DNA of 52,665 bases from a virus, in the IMG/VR virus record IMGVR_UViG_3300032285_003819, positions 1 to 52,665 of that record; one strand, 5' to 3'. The position numbers were made by a program, and so were the translations under genes. The first letter of the stretch is position 1. Each line of letters begins with the position of its first letter. The notes beneath the pieces were generated by a model. That model had not been told where the DNA came from. It saw only the letters and a program-made list of their open reading frames with translations, and did not search any database. This document shows, one piece after another, positions 28,569-36,958 of the stretch.

Positions 28569-29816
28569 ATGGCAAGAAATCGTGTAATTTACCAAAGTCA
28601 AGCGCTTTTTATCGCTCCTAGCTCAACTGGATGCCAAGTTTCCGGTCAAGGAAAAACTTCAGCACCTTTTGGACCAACTACTGCTACTGAATTACTAGCT
28701 GGAGGAAGTCTACTCAAGAAGCTAGATCGCGTTCAAAATTGTAATTTCAACTTTACAATTAACCGTCAAGATATCAACGAGTTCGGTAAACTAGCTCGTC
28801 TTGATTCTATCGTTATGGAATCCCCAACAGTTGGTTTGGATTTCAGTTATTATGTTACTGATGGTCTAAATGAAAGACTATTGGGATTCAACATGTATAA
28901 TACAACTGATACAGCTAACACCAACCCATTGGGCCAATCTATTTCTGGTCTTCTAGCAGATGTACAAGGTAACAATTTTTATATTCTTACTGTACAAGAA
29001 GGCGAAGACGTAGTTGGAACAACCAGTTCAACACTTCCAGCTAATACCAATACTGTAGTTGGAATCGGCAATGGATTTATTAGCGAATACGGTTTCGATG
29101 CTACAGTTGGAGCTATTCCAAAAGCCAATGTAACAATTGAAGCTTTCAATATTAAAGCTGACGCGCTTACTGGAGATACAAATGGAGTAATCACTGGTTA
29201 TTCTCCTGCTATCGATATCACACAAAGCCCCGCCATCAAGTTAACTTCATCTGGAGCAGCTTATGGTTTATCTGGAGCTTTTACAACTGGAGTTTCAAAT
29301 GTAACAGCTTTAAGACCTGGCGATATCTTATTGACTCTACCAAGCACTACTGATGGTATGATTGATGTAAATGGTTCTGGTAAAGCTCATATTCAATCAT
29401 TCAAGTTTACAATTCCATTAACTAGAACAATTCTACAACGTCTTGGAAACACCTTCGGTTTCGCAAGAGTTATTAATGTTCCAATTAATATGAATGTAAC
29501 AGTAAGCGCTATTGTTTCTGAATTGAAGACAATGAATCTTTTTGATAAGTTGACTTCAGCTACTAAAAATAACTTTACTATCCAATTAAATGATTCTAAT
29601 GGAAGTGGTAAAGTTAAATACGGTATCTCTGGAGCGCTTTTGACATCAGAAACATATTCTGAAAATCTTGGTGATAATCAAACAGTTGATCTAACATTCG
29701 GAATTCAACTCGGTGGCGCAAACGATACAGCAAATGGCGTATTCATGTCAGGCTCATATCCTGCTGACAATATTGTTACCGACTTCTTCAAGCTCGGTAC
29801 TGGCAAACTAGGTTAA
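28569..29816 (+). CDS. Major tail (tube) protein
   Basis: 415 aa. Many Thr, Ser, Gly and Asn residues and an extended beta pattern. Its third codon positions are visibly richer in G and C than its neighbours, as expected of a highly expressed structural gene. Segments such as LDRVQNCNFNFTINRQDINEFG near the start, and a C-terminal stretch GALLTSETYSENLGDNQTVDL, fit tail tube proteins with an Ig-like outer domain. It has its own leader, comes last in the plus-strand block and is followed by a strong terminator. Long tail tubes need hundreds of copies, consistent with the expression signature. Confidence 0.7.
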   Translation: MARNRVIYQSQALFIAPSSTGCQVSGQGKTSAPFGPTTATELLAGGSLLKKLDRVQNCNFNFTINRQDINEFGKLARLDSIVMESPTVGLDFSYYVTDGLNERLLGFNMYNTTDTANTNPLGQSISGLLADVQGNNFYILTVQEGEDVVGTTSSTLPANTNTVVGIGNGFISEYGFDATVGAIPKANVTIEAFNIKADALTGDTNGVITGYSPAIDITQSPAIKLTSSGAAYGLSGAFTTGVSNVTALRPGDILLTLPSTTDGMIDVNGSGKAHIQSFKFTIPLTRTILQRLGNTFGFARVINVPINMNVTVSAIVSELKTMNLFDKLTSATKNNFTIQLNDSNGSGKVKYGISGALLTSETYSENLGDNQTVDLTFGIQLGGANDTANGVFMSGSYPADNIVTDFFKLGTGKLG

Positions 29817-29831
29817 TAAACCTCCAAAAAT

Positions 29832-29862
29832 AAAACCCCAGTCGAAAGACTGGGGTTTTTTA
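29832..29862. terminator. Bidirectional rho-independent terminator
   Basis: Stem CCCCAGTC / GACTGGGG around a GAAA tetraloop (29836-29855), flanked by AAAA and TTTT extensions that give a U tract in either direction. It lies between the convergent tail tube gene (plus) and the neck gene (minus) and should stop both. Confidence 0.95.
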
Positions 29863-29876
29863 TTTTACTCTAGTTA

Positions 29877-30395
29877 TTAAACTATATAATTTCCATATCC
29901 ATAAGGATAATAATACCAACCAGAACCTGTAAAAATTGGAGATCCATCTTCACCAGCGACCTGTTTTGGACCAGCCATATAAATATTATAAGCGGCAACC
30001 AACTTCTCCATTTCGGCTTTAGCGTCATTAGCTAAACTACGATAAGTTTTAGCGATTTCATTTTTATTTGTGCGAGTAATCATTGAATCGCCTTCTCTCA
30101 AAGTTATGAAATCAACGCTAGAATCTATTCCACGCAATACTTGACGAGTCTTTTTTGTATAAAACTCATACAAATACATTTGTTTATATATCGCTCTTTC
30201 TTCCTGCTTGAATTCGCCAGTAGGATAAACATAACCATATGAAACGCGATAATTTGTAAAAATCTTAGTATTAAGTAAGCCAATATTATTTTCTATCCAT
30301 CCTGAGATGTAATAAAATTGTGCATAACCGCTATCATAATCAAATTCATTAGCAAAGATTTCATCAGCTATATCATGAACGCTATATTCTACCAT
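29877..30395 (-). CDS. Probable head-tail connector protein
   Basis: 172 aa. Helical N-terminal two thirds (MVEYSVHDIADEIFANEFDY, IYKQMYLYEFYTKKTRQVLRG, KTYRSLANDAKAEMEKLVAAYN), with a Gly/Tyr-rich end (WYYYPYGYGNYIV). Helical proteins of this length next to the capsid gene are typical adaptor (gp6-like) connectors. It is the last gene of the packaging block and ends at the shared terminator. The GTGTAA element lies 9 nt before the start. Confidence 0.5.
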   Translation of the reverse strand: MVEYSVHDIADEIFANEFDYDSGYAQFYYISGWIENNIGLLNTKIFTNYRVSYGYVYPTGEFKQEERAIYKQMYLYEFYTKKTRQVLRGIDSSVDFITLREGDSMITRTNKNEIAKTYRSLANDAKAEMEKLVAAYNIYMAGPKQVAGEDGSPIFTGSGWYYYPYGYGNYIV

Positions 30396-30404
30396 ATATT
30401 ATAC

Positions 30405-30410
30405 TTACAC
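30405..30410 (-). promoter_or_regulatory. GTGTAA start-associated element (connector gene)
   Basis: The hexamer lies 9 nt before ATG 30395, within a 59-bp noncoding gap, so it is not an effect of coding sequence. Confidence 0.6.
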
Positions 30411-30454
30411 TTTTTTATTGATTTTATGAATTAATAAACAATGAATTGATTATT

Positions 30455-30784
30455 TTATAATTGCGTTACATCTTGTTGCACATTCAGTCTGAATTCAAAC
30501 AAAGTTCTATCTAAAATGCCTGTAGAGTAAAAATGTAAATCACCATATAAATTAATTGGAGGAAAATTTCTTGTTACACTTGATGGAATACTAAATTGAA
30601 CTACTCCAGTTCCATTCAATCCTGAAATAACTGTTGGCACAAAAGTATATAACAAATATCCATCTGGATGCGGACGAATTTGTCCAGTGCAAGTTATATT
30701 AGTAAAATCTAAAGTTTCAGAAGTTACAGTTACTGTTTCTGTTGGAAAAGTATCACCTCTTATAACTGATAACTGAGTTGCCAT
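30455..30784 (-). CDS. Small beta-rich virion protein
   Basis: 109 aa of nearly all beta sequence: MATQLSVIRGDTFPTETVTV, GQIRPHPDGYLLYTF, VQFSIPSSVTRNF, and DRTLFEFRLNVQQD. The opening RGDTF pattern is common in small Ig-like phage proteins such as baseplate or decoration modules (compare BppU-like N-domains), but I cannot assign one. It is set in its own small unit, with a terminator behind the upstream gene and a GTGTAA element before its start. A capsid or neck accessory is likely. Confidence 0.45.
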   Translation of the reverse strand: MATQLSVIRGDTFPTETVTVTSETLDFTNITCTGQIRPHPDGYLLYTFVPTVISGLNGTGVVQFSIPSSVTRNFPPINLYGDLHFYSTGILDRTLFEFRLNVQQDVTQL

Positions 30785-30794
30785 TTGTTATCTA

Positions 30795-30800
30795 TTACAC
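30795..30800 (-). promoter_or_regulatory. GTGTAA start-associated element (small virion protein)
   Basis: The hexamer lies 10 nt before ATG 30784 in a noncoding gap just after a terminator. A new transcript would have to start here, which favours a promoter role. Confidence 0.6.
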
Positions 30801-30820
30801 TTTATATCAAAAACAGAGAC

Positions 30821-30850
30821 ATTAAAAAACCCACATTTTATTGTGGGTTT
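30821..30850 (-). terminator. Rho-independent terminator
   Basis: On the minus strand, AAACCCACA pairs with TGTGGGTTT around a six-base loop (ATAAAA), followed by more T. It begins a few bases after the stop of the gene at 30857 and separates it from the next small virion gene. Confidence 0.9.
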
Positions 30851-30856
30851 GTCGTT

Positions 30857-31279
30857 TTAAAGCTCTCCTAATATCTTCAAAGTTTTTTGATGCTTTGGAT
30901 TATTTGGGTCTAAAATTACTGCTGGATTTTGAACTAGCATAGAAATAGTACCCTTGTTAGTAGACTTAAACTCGCGCAACAACTTGTCACGAATATCTTG
31001 TCTTGAACCACTAGCAAAAATACCAATCTTTTCGCACATATGCTGCAAATCAATTAGCGTCATTTCCTTAAGCTTCTCCCTGAACACTTCAAGATTAGAA
31101 GTGCCAAATGGATTGCTCTTTTTAATTCCTAGAATTTCTTCTAGCTTTTTTACCTTTTCAATATCTGGATCAACATTAGTTACCTTTCCATCCGCCAAAG
31201 TTAGATTGTCTAGCTCTGACTTCTTTGGTTGTTCTGGAGCTTGCTTTTTTGAAGTATTCTTTTGCGACTTTTTAGCCAT
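30857..31279 (-). CDS. Small protein with SAP/HeH-like helix-extension-helix
   Basis: 140 aa. A Lys/Gln/Pro-rich N-terminal 20 residues precede a helical domain. About residues 70-110 (EKLKEMTLIDLQHMCEKIGI, then SGSRQDIRDKLLREF) resemble SAP/HeH motifs, in which two helices joined by an extension bind nucleic acid or act as an adaptor. The gene is isolated between two terminators, next to the capsid gene, so it may be a separately expressed head component or DNA-associated factor. No GTGTAA is present; the upstream sequence has TATAGTAT. Confidence 0.55.
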   Translation of the reverse strand: MAKKSQKNTSKKQAPEQPKKSELDNLTLADGKVTNVDPDIEKVKKLEEILGIKKSNPFGTSNLEVFREKLKEMTLIDLQHMCEKIGIFASGSRQDIRDKLLREFKSTNKGTISMLVQNPAVILDPNNPKHQKTLKILGEL

Positions 31280-31312
31280 ATACTATATTAGATAAAATTA
31301 ATAATATTCAAT

Positions 31313-31343
31313 AAAAAAGGCGTTACCCTTTCGGATAACGCCT
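31313..31343 (-). terminator. Rho-independent terminator after capsid gene
   Basis: On the minus strand, a GGCGTTATCC / GGGTAACGCC stem with a GAAA tetraloop and one U-G pair, followed by TTTTTT. It follows the stop of the major capsid gene by about 20 bp. Confidence 0.95.
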
Positions 31344-31366
31344 AATTTATGACGAACTATTTTATA

Positions 31367-32542
31367 TTAGACAATCAAGCCAACTAGAGCGCGGTTGTCG
31401 AGAACCATGCGGCCCTCTTCAACTGAACCATAGTAACCGATCTTACCTTGACGGAGAGTATACTGATCATCGGCAGTGAGTGTGAACTCAGAACCAGAAT
31501 CAGCATCAACAGCGACAGCGCGAACGAGAGCATCGCGTGATCTGTCGAGACCAACTACGATCTGTTCAGTAGCTTGGAATGCTTGAGGATTACCACTGTT
31601 AGCATTAATAGCGTAGTTATCAGCATAAGCAGTAGAACCAGCGACAGTATCGAAGATTGTGGTGAACTTCTTGCCGACACCAAATTCGAGAATTTCCATG
31701 ATAGAAACTCCGAAGAATTCAGTTAGACCAGCTTGGCTGAATACTTGATTACGAATCTCATCGGTAGCGGCAAGAGGAGCGGTTGTTGCTGTATTGTTAG
31801 ATCCAGCAGCAGCAGCTAGAGAACCCTTTGTGTTTACTGGGTTATAAGCCATACCGCGAATTTCTTCGACGATTTCTGGAGAAACGATAAGATCAGTTAG
31901 ACCTCTACGAGCGCCAGAAGGAGTACCACCAACGAATGAAGCGTTGATACGCTTAATCTTGGTGAACAACTTGTTCAAGTCGTTTAGAGTGAAACGGCCA
32001 GCAGCGGCTGAACGGAAAGCATGGTAATTATCAGAAGCAGTGCTGGAATTACCAGTTGAAGCGTTAGCTAGAGCAGTCATCAAGAGGTTAGCAGAAGTTC
32101 TTTCTTGCTTGAGCATGACTTCTTGAGCAATACGGGTGAAAGACTTGCTAACTACGTCTAGACGGCTCTTGGCAGCATACTTCTTGTCGAAAGCGATTGC
32201 GCTATCAAGACGATAGGTGGCAATCTTCAATTCGGAAGAAAGAGGCTGAACGATGTTCTGAGGTAGACCACCAGCAACTGATTGGCTGTATACCTTGATA
32301 TAGTCCTCATCGAAGATGTCATAATAGAGATCTAGAGGAATTGAGGGATTATCTTCAGAATTGAACTGAAGGCTTGTGAACAAGTTAGAGATAGTTGGAG
32401 CATTATTAATAACTTCGGCCAAAACTGGACCAATGAATTCAGCCAAAGCTACTTGAGCTTCGTAGGCTACTTCACGGTTTCTAGAAGCCAATGCTTTGAT
32501 TAGCTCTACTTGTTCATCTGTTCTCTTTAAAACGATTTTCAT
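31367..32542 (-). CDS. Major capsid protein
   Basis: 391 aa. The gene has the expected size and place (after protease/scaffold and decoration genes, before a terminator), and its codon use is distinctly richer in G and C than neighbours, a sign of high expression. The N-terminal region is helical (LIKALASRNREVAYEAQVALAEF), followed by beta/alpha stretches such as IVSPEIVEEIRG near residue 225 and EFFGVSIMEILEFGVGKKF near 275, matching the layout of HK97-fold capsid proteins with a P-domain spine helix. The HK97 fold is assumed from family knowledge. There is no GTGTAA; ATTTTAAA lies 11 nt before the start. Confidence 0.85.
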   Translation of the reverse strand: MKIVLKRTDEQVELIKALASRNREVAYEAQVALAEFIGPVLAEVINNAPTISNLFTSLQFNSEDNPSIPLDLYYDIFDEDYIKVYSQSVAGGLPQNIVQPLSSELKIATYRLDSAIAFDKKYAAKSRLDVVSKSFTRIAQEVMLKQERTSANLLMTALANASTGNSSTASDNYHAFRSAAAGRFTLNDLNKLFTKIKRINASFVGGTPSGARRGLTDLIVSPEIVEEIRGMAYNPVNTKGSLAAAAGSNNTATTAPLAATDEIRNQVFSQAGLTEFFGVSIMEILEFGVGKKFTTIFDTVAGSTAYADNYAINANSGNPQAFQATEQIVVGLDRSRDALVRAVAVDADSGSEFTLTADDQYTLRQGKIGYYGSVEEGRMVLDNRALVGLIV

Positions 32543-32560
32543 GTTCTTAAATATTTAAAA

Positions 32561-33235
32561 TTAGATGGTGTAAGATGATGTACAATCAATTTGAACTAGA
32601 GCGAACTTAGCTCCAGCAGTACCAGTACCAGCGAAATAATCGCTCTTACCGTTTTGACTAATTCTTGTACCAGTAGCTAGTACACGACCGATGATGCTGT
32701 ATTGACCAGTGAGTGGTGAAATAGCGCTTGCAGCATAACCAGTAGCCTTACCAGCGTTAGCAGAAATAGCCAAGTGAGAATTTGGAGCCATGTTGGCATC
32801 AACCCAGTCAATAGCTGTATCAGCTAGTGTGAAGATACCACGGGTAGCTACAGGAACAGCTTGTCCAGAAAGAACAGCTTGTAGTTCGGCTCTCTTGATT
32901 GGATTATAGAGCAACTTCTCACCATTTTCATCAGTGAGTAGTGTTTGGTTGAGGGTCAAACCTAGAACTGGAACACCAGCGGTAGCCGCAGTGAAAGTTA
33001 GAGGAACGGAAGGATACTGAGCAGCACCAAGGAATGGATAGTCAGTATTTCCGAGATAAGAATTAGCAGCATAAGTAATAGGATCAAGATCCATATTACC
33101 GGCTGAAACCTTAACGAATACACCAGCTGAACCGTTACCATTTGTAGATGGTACAGAGTCAGCAGTGTCGCTTGCGAATAGATTTACAACATCAAATTCG
33201 CTATATTGTCTGAATGGATATAAACGTAGTGACAT
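32561..33235 (-). CDS. Probable head decoration protein
   Basis: 224 aa between the protease/scaffold gene and the capsid gene, the usual place of a decoration or stabilisation protein. Rich in Ala, Thr, Gly and Val with beta strands and little charge (GVFVKVSAGNMDLDP, GVPVLGLTLNQTLL, QYSIIGRVLATGTR). Codon use is like the capsid gene, which implies many copies. The spacing is 5 bp from the scaffold stop and 18 bp to the capsid start, so the three are probably co-transcribed. Confidence 0.65.
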   Translation of the reverse strand: MSLRLYPFRQYSEFDVVNLFASDTADSVPSTNGNGSAGVFVKVSAGNMDLDPITYAANSYLGNTDYPFLGAAQYPSVPLTFTAATAGVPVLGLTLNQTLLTDENGEKLLYNPIKRAELQAVLSGQAVPVATRGIFTLADTAIDWVDANMAPNSHLAISANAGKATGYAASAISPLTGQYSIIGRVLATGTRISQNGKSDYFAGTGTAGAKFALVQIDCTSSYTI

Positions 33236-33240
33236 ATATT

Positions 33241-33969
33241 TTAAAATTTAACTGTGATATTTTCTTTACTGAAAGCTTTTTGAAGTCTTTCCTTCCAAGA
33301 AACTTGGCTTTCTGTTGGAGAAATAGTTTCATTAGGTACTGCTGGCTCTTCGCGTTTGGCATTTGCCAAAGCTGTTTCAACCTCAACAACCTTTTCAACT
33401 ACTTCCTTGCTAGTATTAGCTTGAGCTTGGTGTTGAACCTTACCCATTCTCTTTACTAGTTCAGCTTCTAACTTTTCTTGGAAAGCTTTTTCTTGTTCTG
33501 TCTTGAAAGACTTGCTCTTGTGTCTATAGACAACTGCAAGCTTTTCTTTATATGAAGCGAAAGCTTCATCAGTGGTATCTAGAGCGGAAATTTCCTTAGC
33601 TAGATATTGACGATCAATGTCGTCGAAATCGTATTCAGAATCTAGAAGGCTCATTCTAGAACTATAAATTTCTTGAGCGGCCTTAGCAGACATTGTGCTT
33701 TCCAACTCATTCAACTTAGCTACAGTTTCGGAAAGTTTTTTGTTATTCTCTTCTAGATCTTTCTTTAGTTTTTCAGCTTGTGAAATGGCTTCAGCTTTTT
33801 CTGTTTCAGCTTTTTCCATGTCTTGCTTGATTTCTTCGTTCTTGAGTTTAATGTTTTCAGCGATTTTAGCTGAAATAGAAGCTACAGCTTCTTCAGTAAA
33901 CTTGTTTGAGTCTTGCTTTTCAGCGGCAAGAACCGCTTTTAGTGCAGATATAATTTGTTCTAAATCCAT
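33241..33969 (-). CDS. Possible free scaffold from internal start
   Basis: An in-frame ATG at 33969 (residue 291 of the fusion, MDLEQIISALKAVLAA) would give a 242-residue scaffold without the protease, like lambda Nu3 inside gene C. The support is the sudden change to expression-type codons at this point and an A-rich leader (ACCAAAACTAAAATT) before the ATG. No GTGTAA and no clear Shine-Dalgarno site are seen, so this remains a proposal. Confidence 0.4.
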   Translation of the reverse strand: MDLEQIISALKAVLAAEKQDSNKFTEEAVASISAKIAENIKLKNEEIKQDMEKAETEKAEAISQAEKLKKDLEENNKKLSETVAKLNELESTMSAKAAQEIYSSRMSLLDSEYDFDDIDRQYLAKEISALDTTDEAFASYKEKLAVVYRHKSKSFKTEQEKAFQEKLEAELVKRMGKVQHQAQANTSKEVVEKVVEVETALANAKREEPAVPNETISPTESQVSWKERLQKAFSKENITVKF

Positions 33970-34839
33970 AATTTTAGTTTTGGTATTATTTACAGTGTTA
34001 ATTTGTTCTTGTGAAAATATTTTGTTATTTAAGTCTAGTAAATCTAGTGAATTTACTTCGATGCATTCATTTTGTTCAGCTTCTGTATCTTGCTTAATTG
34101 ATTCTGACTCACCATCATCAACCACAACTCCTTGAACATCTGCGGCTGGATTACTAGTAAAACCAATGCCTAAAGGATATATTCTTCCAGTAACTAATCT
34201 ATAAACTGGAGTTCCATCATTCATAGTACCAGGACCATCAAATCCTTTTAAATATTTTTTGAATTCGCTTATTTGCTCCTTTTTTGTAATGATTTCCGCT
34301 TTCTTCAAATCCAAACTTCCAACTGCAATATAATATTCATTGAAACCAATTTCCCAACTTGCGCTTATTCTTTCAAATAAATTAGAATCTGGATTGTTTG
34401 ATTCCATGAGAGCATCTGCAAATTCACGATCAACTGTTTTATAAACAACAGCGGCTAGGGCAATATTAAATGGATCTAAACTTCCCTTAACATCTTCATC
34501 TGACAAAATTCTATTATCACCATAAGAAGAAAAAGCGGAATTAACAATGTGACCAACTACTCTTTGCTTTTTATGCTCAATATTTGTTGGCTTATGAATA
34601 AAATATTTCTTAAAAGCAATTGCGGTATTCGTATCGATACCATCACCATTTTTATTAAAACGATTTACAACAGCAGCGTTAAATGCTGCACCAACTAAAT
34701 CAACATTCTTATCCAAATTTACGGTTGATGGAATTAAAGACTTTAGAGGTTCTAGTGAAGCTTGAGATAGCAAAATGTTTCTATCAAAATTGACAGAAGC
34801 AGTAACGATATTCTCAAATGATGTTTTGTAAAGGAACAT
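33241..34839 (-). CDS. Prohead protease-scaffold fusion
   Basis: 532 aa. Residues 1-210 fit a phage prohead protease: HKPTNIEHKKQRVVGHI (about residues 82-98) holds the likely catalytic His, and ERISASWEIGF (about 154-164) the likely Ser, matching the family's SxE-type motif. After a variable linker, residues about 290-460 are a long coiled coil (AKIAENIKLKNEEIKQDMEK, EKLKKDLEENNKKLSETVAK), typical of scaffolds. The C-terminal tail is basic. Codon use becomes richer in G and C from about residue 291 on, and a Met there could start a free scaffold. The protein should organise capsid assembly and then be removed by its own protease. GTGTAA lies 12 nt before the start and overlaps the portal stop. 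Confidence 0.8.
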   Translation of the reverse strand: MFLYKTSFENIVTASVNFDRNILLSQASLEPLKSLIPSTVNLDKNVDLVGAAFNAAVVNRFNKNGDGIDTNTAIAFKKYFIHKPTNIEHKKQRVVGHIVNSAFSSYGDNRILSDEDVKGSLDPFNIALAAVVYKTVDREFADALMESNNPDSNLFERISASWEIGFNEYYIAVGSLDLKKAEIITKKEQISEFKKYLKGFDGPGTMNDGTPVYRLVTGRIYPLGIGFTSNPAADVQGVVVDDGESESIKQDTEAEQNECIEVNSLDLLDLNNKIFSQEQINTVNNTKTKIMDLEQIISALKAVLAAEKQDSNKFTEEAVASISAKIAENIKLKNEEIKQDMEKAETEKAEAISQAEKLKKDLEENNKKLSETVAKLNELESTMSAKAAQEIYSSRMSLLDSEYDFDDIDRQYLAKEISALDTTDEAFASYKEKLAVVYRHKSKSFKTEQEKAFQEKLEAELVKRMGKVQHQAQANTSKEVVEKVVEVETALANAKREEPAVPNETISPTESQVSWKERLQKAFSKENITVKF

Positions 34840-34851
34840 ATTATTAATATT

Positions 34852-34857
34852 TTACAC
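34852..34857 (-). promoter_or_regulatory. GTGTAA start-associated element (protease/scaffold)
   Basis: The hexamer lies 12 nt before ATG 34839 and is formed by the last Val codon and stop of the portal gene. One of nine; function inferred. Confidence 0.5.
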
Positions 34858-36912
34858 AGAAAGCTTTGTACTGTGATATAACAATCCTGCTGCATATGTA
34901 TCCAATTGATGTTCTGAAGCCATTTCTTGAATCTCTGGAAGTATAGAAAGCTTATCAAGAAAAGTTGGATCGTTTACAACAGCTTCAGCTTTTTCTTTCC
35001 ATGAAACACCTTCACATCCAACAATAATAGCCTCTGTAATACCTTCAGCTAATTTTCTTTGATCTGAAGACAAAGTCTTTTTAGAATATTTTTTCTTTAA
35101 AGCTACTTCTACAGCAGCATTCAACACTTTAGTTTGATTTAATACTTTAGCTATAGCATCTTTGGCAAACACGGAAGCCTTAGCTCCCATAGGACGACCT
35201 TTTTCTTTTGGAACATTCTTTTTATTGAATTGATTTGGATTAGTATTTTGCTGAGAAGGTGGTTCACTATTTGAATCACTAGGCACAACTGGAACTCCTC
35301 CAACCATTGGATTATAAAATCCTTTCTTTCTATCTTCTAGGAATTTAGCTTGAGCAGCACCCAACTCTTCTTCAGTAGGATAAATACCACTTTCAATGAC
35401 TTTAAGACCTTGTTCAGGAGGAAGGATGCCCAACTCCATCATTCTTGTGACTACTCTGTTGAATTGAGTTTCATCTTTTATAGAGACTTCTTCGAATTTA
35501 GCTTTAGGACATTTGCCTTTGAATCCTAAATTTTTAAAGATAGCTTCTATCTCTGGTTGCAAAAAGTCATTTATAAATGCATTTCTTGATTCTTTAAGTC
35601 TTTCAAAAAATACTTGCGCTTTTACGGTTGTATTAGCGAACTTTTCAGAACCAATCAATATATTCTGCAACCCTTCTTTGATATCTTCATTAACAATCTT
35701 ATACTTTTCATAACCAAGAACTTTATGCATGTCAGGAATAACAAATTCAGCTTTAGTAGTATAATCAGCAACTAGAACGCGACCAACAGATTGGTTGTTC
35801 AAAAGATTTTGCATTGCTTTGATATTTCTATGGTTAATTCCACCTTTAGCTGGTTCTGTTCCTACAGTAATAAGAAGAATTACATTTTCGATAGTGCGGC
35901 AAATAGCTTGATCAATTTTTTTCATTTCTAACTTGAAGTTAATATCATCAAGCACAGGAAATCCAAACGGAATAGCAAAAGGCTCATAATCTTGCTTTTT
36001 ATAAAAAGAATATACAATATTAGTAGGATCTAATTGTATCTTAAGACCATCACGCGCCCATTGACCATTTTTAATCTTATTTTGAGTTTGTTCATCAAGT
36101 GAATCAAAGATCATTTTATCATGATCATTTTTTGGTGTGCGAAGTCTTTCCAATTCATACTCGGAAAGTATCTTTTGATACAACATTACCTTCCAACTGC
36201 TTGATCTATTAACTGTTAAAAAATAAGGGTTAATTAAAATATACTGAACTGGAATTCTATTCTTAACATCATAAGGAGTTGGATAAGGCAATAAGCTTAC
36301 ATCTGTTGTATATGATTGACCATCATAGTTAGCATATGTTTCTAGAATTTTTTGAAAGTCGTCGATTTCAAATTTAGCGTTTATCTTATAAAAAAATACA
36401 TTTCCACTTCTATAATACTCGCGAAAATATTGATCCTTAACATTCCACATTCTTACAGATTTCATCCATTTTTGGAAAAAATCTCTAGACTTCTGAGTTC
36501 CGCCTTCTAAATAAATTTCTGCATTAGCAAATTCAGACATGATATCAATAGCATTTCTGAAAATAGCAACATTCGCATAAGCTTTCTGACAAAGCTCAAT
36601 AGCATCACGAATATTATATCCATTAATCGAGGTCTCGAAAGGTAAAATACCTTCACGAATATTTGCGTATTTATAAATTTTTGGCCCTACATATGCCAAA
36701 TTTCTTCTTAAAGTCGTTTCGGCGCTACCACCACCACCGTTTCTATCTCCATCTGATGCGCGAGTTTCATGAGTATAAAATGGTTCACCAACAAAATTAG
36801 GTTCAGAATCTTGTTGCGCTTGCATTAAATTTTCCAATGGTTGTGGTCCTTCAGAATTACCTGAAGAAAATTTGTCCCAATATCCTGACTTTTTTGTGTA
36901 TTTGCGACTCAT
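34852..36912 (-). CDS. Portal protein
   Basis: 686 aa between terminase and protease. The N-terminal 70 residues are polar and flexible with a GGGGS run. The core reads as a portal: FRNAIDIMSEFANAEIYLEGG and the FFQKWMKSVRMWN segment, then a QYFREYYRSGNVFFYKI strand near residue 160 and helices NINFKLEMKKIDQAICRTIE-like around 325. A C-terminal Lys-rich helical extension (ALKKKYSKKTLSSDQRKLAE) resembles T4-type portal tails. It forms the dodecameric ring at one capsid vertex and is the docking site for terminase and neck. A hairpin and a GTGTAA lie upstream. Confidence 0.85.
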   Translation of the reverse strand: MSRKYTKKSGYWDKFSSGNSEGPQPLENLMQAQQDSEPNFVGEPFYTHETRASDGDRNGGGGSAETTLRRNLAYVGPKIYKYANIREGILPFETSINGYNIRDAIELCQKAYANVAIFRNAIDIMSEFANAEIYLEGGTQKSRDFFQKWMKSVRMWNVKDQYFREYYRSGNVFFYKINAKFEIDDFQKILETYANYDGQSYTTDVSLLPYPTPYDVKNRIPVQYILINPYFLTVNRSSSWKVMLYQKILSEYELERLRTPKNDHDKMIFDSLDEQTQNKIKNGQWARDGLKIQLDPTNIVYSFYKKQDYEPFAIPFGFPVLDDINFKLEMKKIDQAICRTIENVILLITVGTEPAKGGINHRNIKAMQNLLNNQSVGRVLVADYTTKAEFVIPDMHKVLGYEKYKIVNEDIKEGLQNILIGSEKFANTTVKAQVFFERLKESRNAFINDFLQPEIEAIFKNLGFKGKCPKAKFEEVSIKDETQFNRVVTRMMELGILPPEQGLKVIESGIYPTEEELGAAQAKFLEDRKKGFYNPMVGGVPVVPSDSNSEPPSQQNTNPNQFNKKNVPKEKGRPMGAKASVFAKDAIAKVLNQTKVLNAAVEVALKKKYSKKTLSSDQRKLAEGITEAIIVGCEGVSWKEKAEAVVNDPTFLDKLSILPEIQEMASEHQLDTYAAGLLYHSTKLSV

Positions 36913-36958
36913 GTTAATAATAGTTACACATTGTAACTTTAAAAGTGACTTTTTAACT
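36913..36958 (-). promoter_or_regulatory. Intergenic hairpin and GTGTAA element before portal gene
   Basis: On the minus strand AGTTACA-ATG-TGTAACT is a perfect inverted repeat with a 3-nt loop, and its right arm contains part of the GTGTAA (36924-36929) that lies 11 nt before ATG 36912. An upstream TAAAAAGT/ACTTTTA pair forms a second small hairpin. It could be an operator, an RNA structure controlling start access, or a weak terminator of the terminase gene. Confidence 0.5.
36924..36929 (-). promoter_or_regulatory. GTGTAA start-associated element (portal)
   Basis: The hexamer lies 11 nt before ATG 36912, in noncoding DNA, and is embedded in an inverted repeat. One of nine. Confidence 0.55.
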
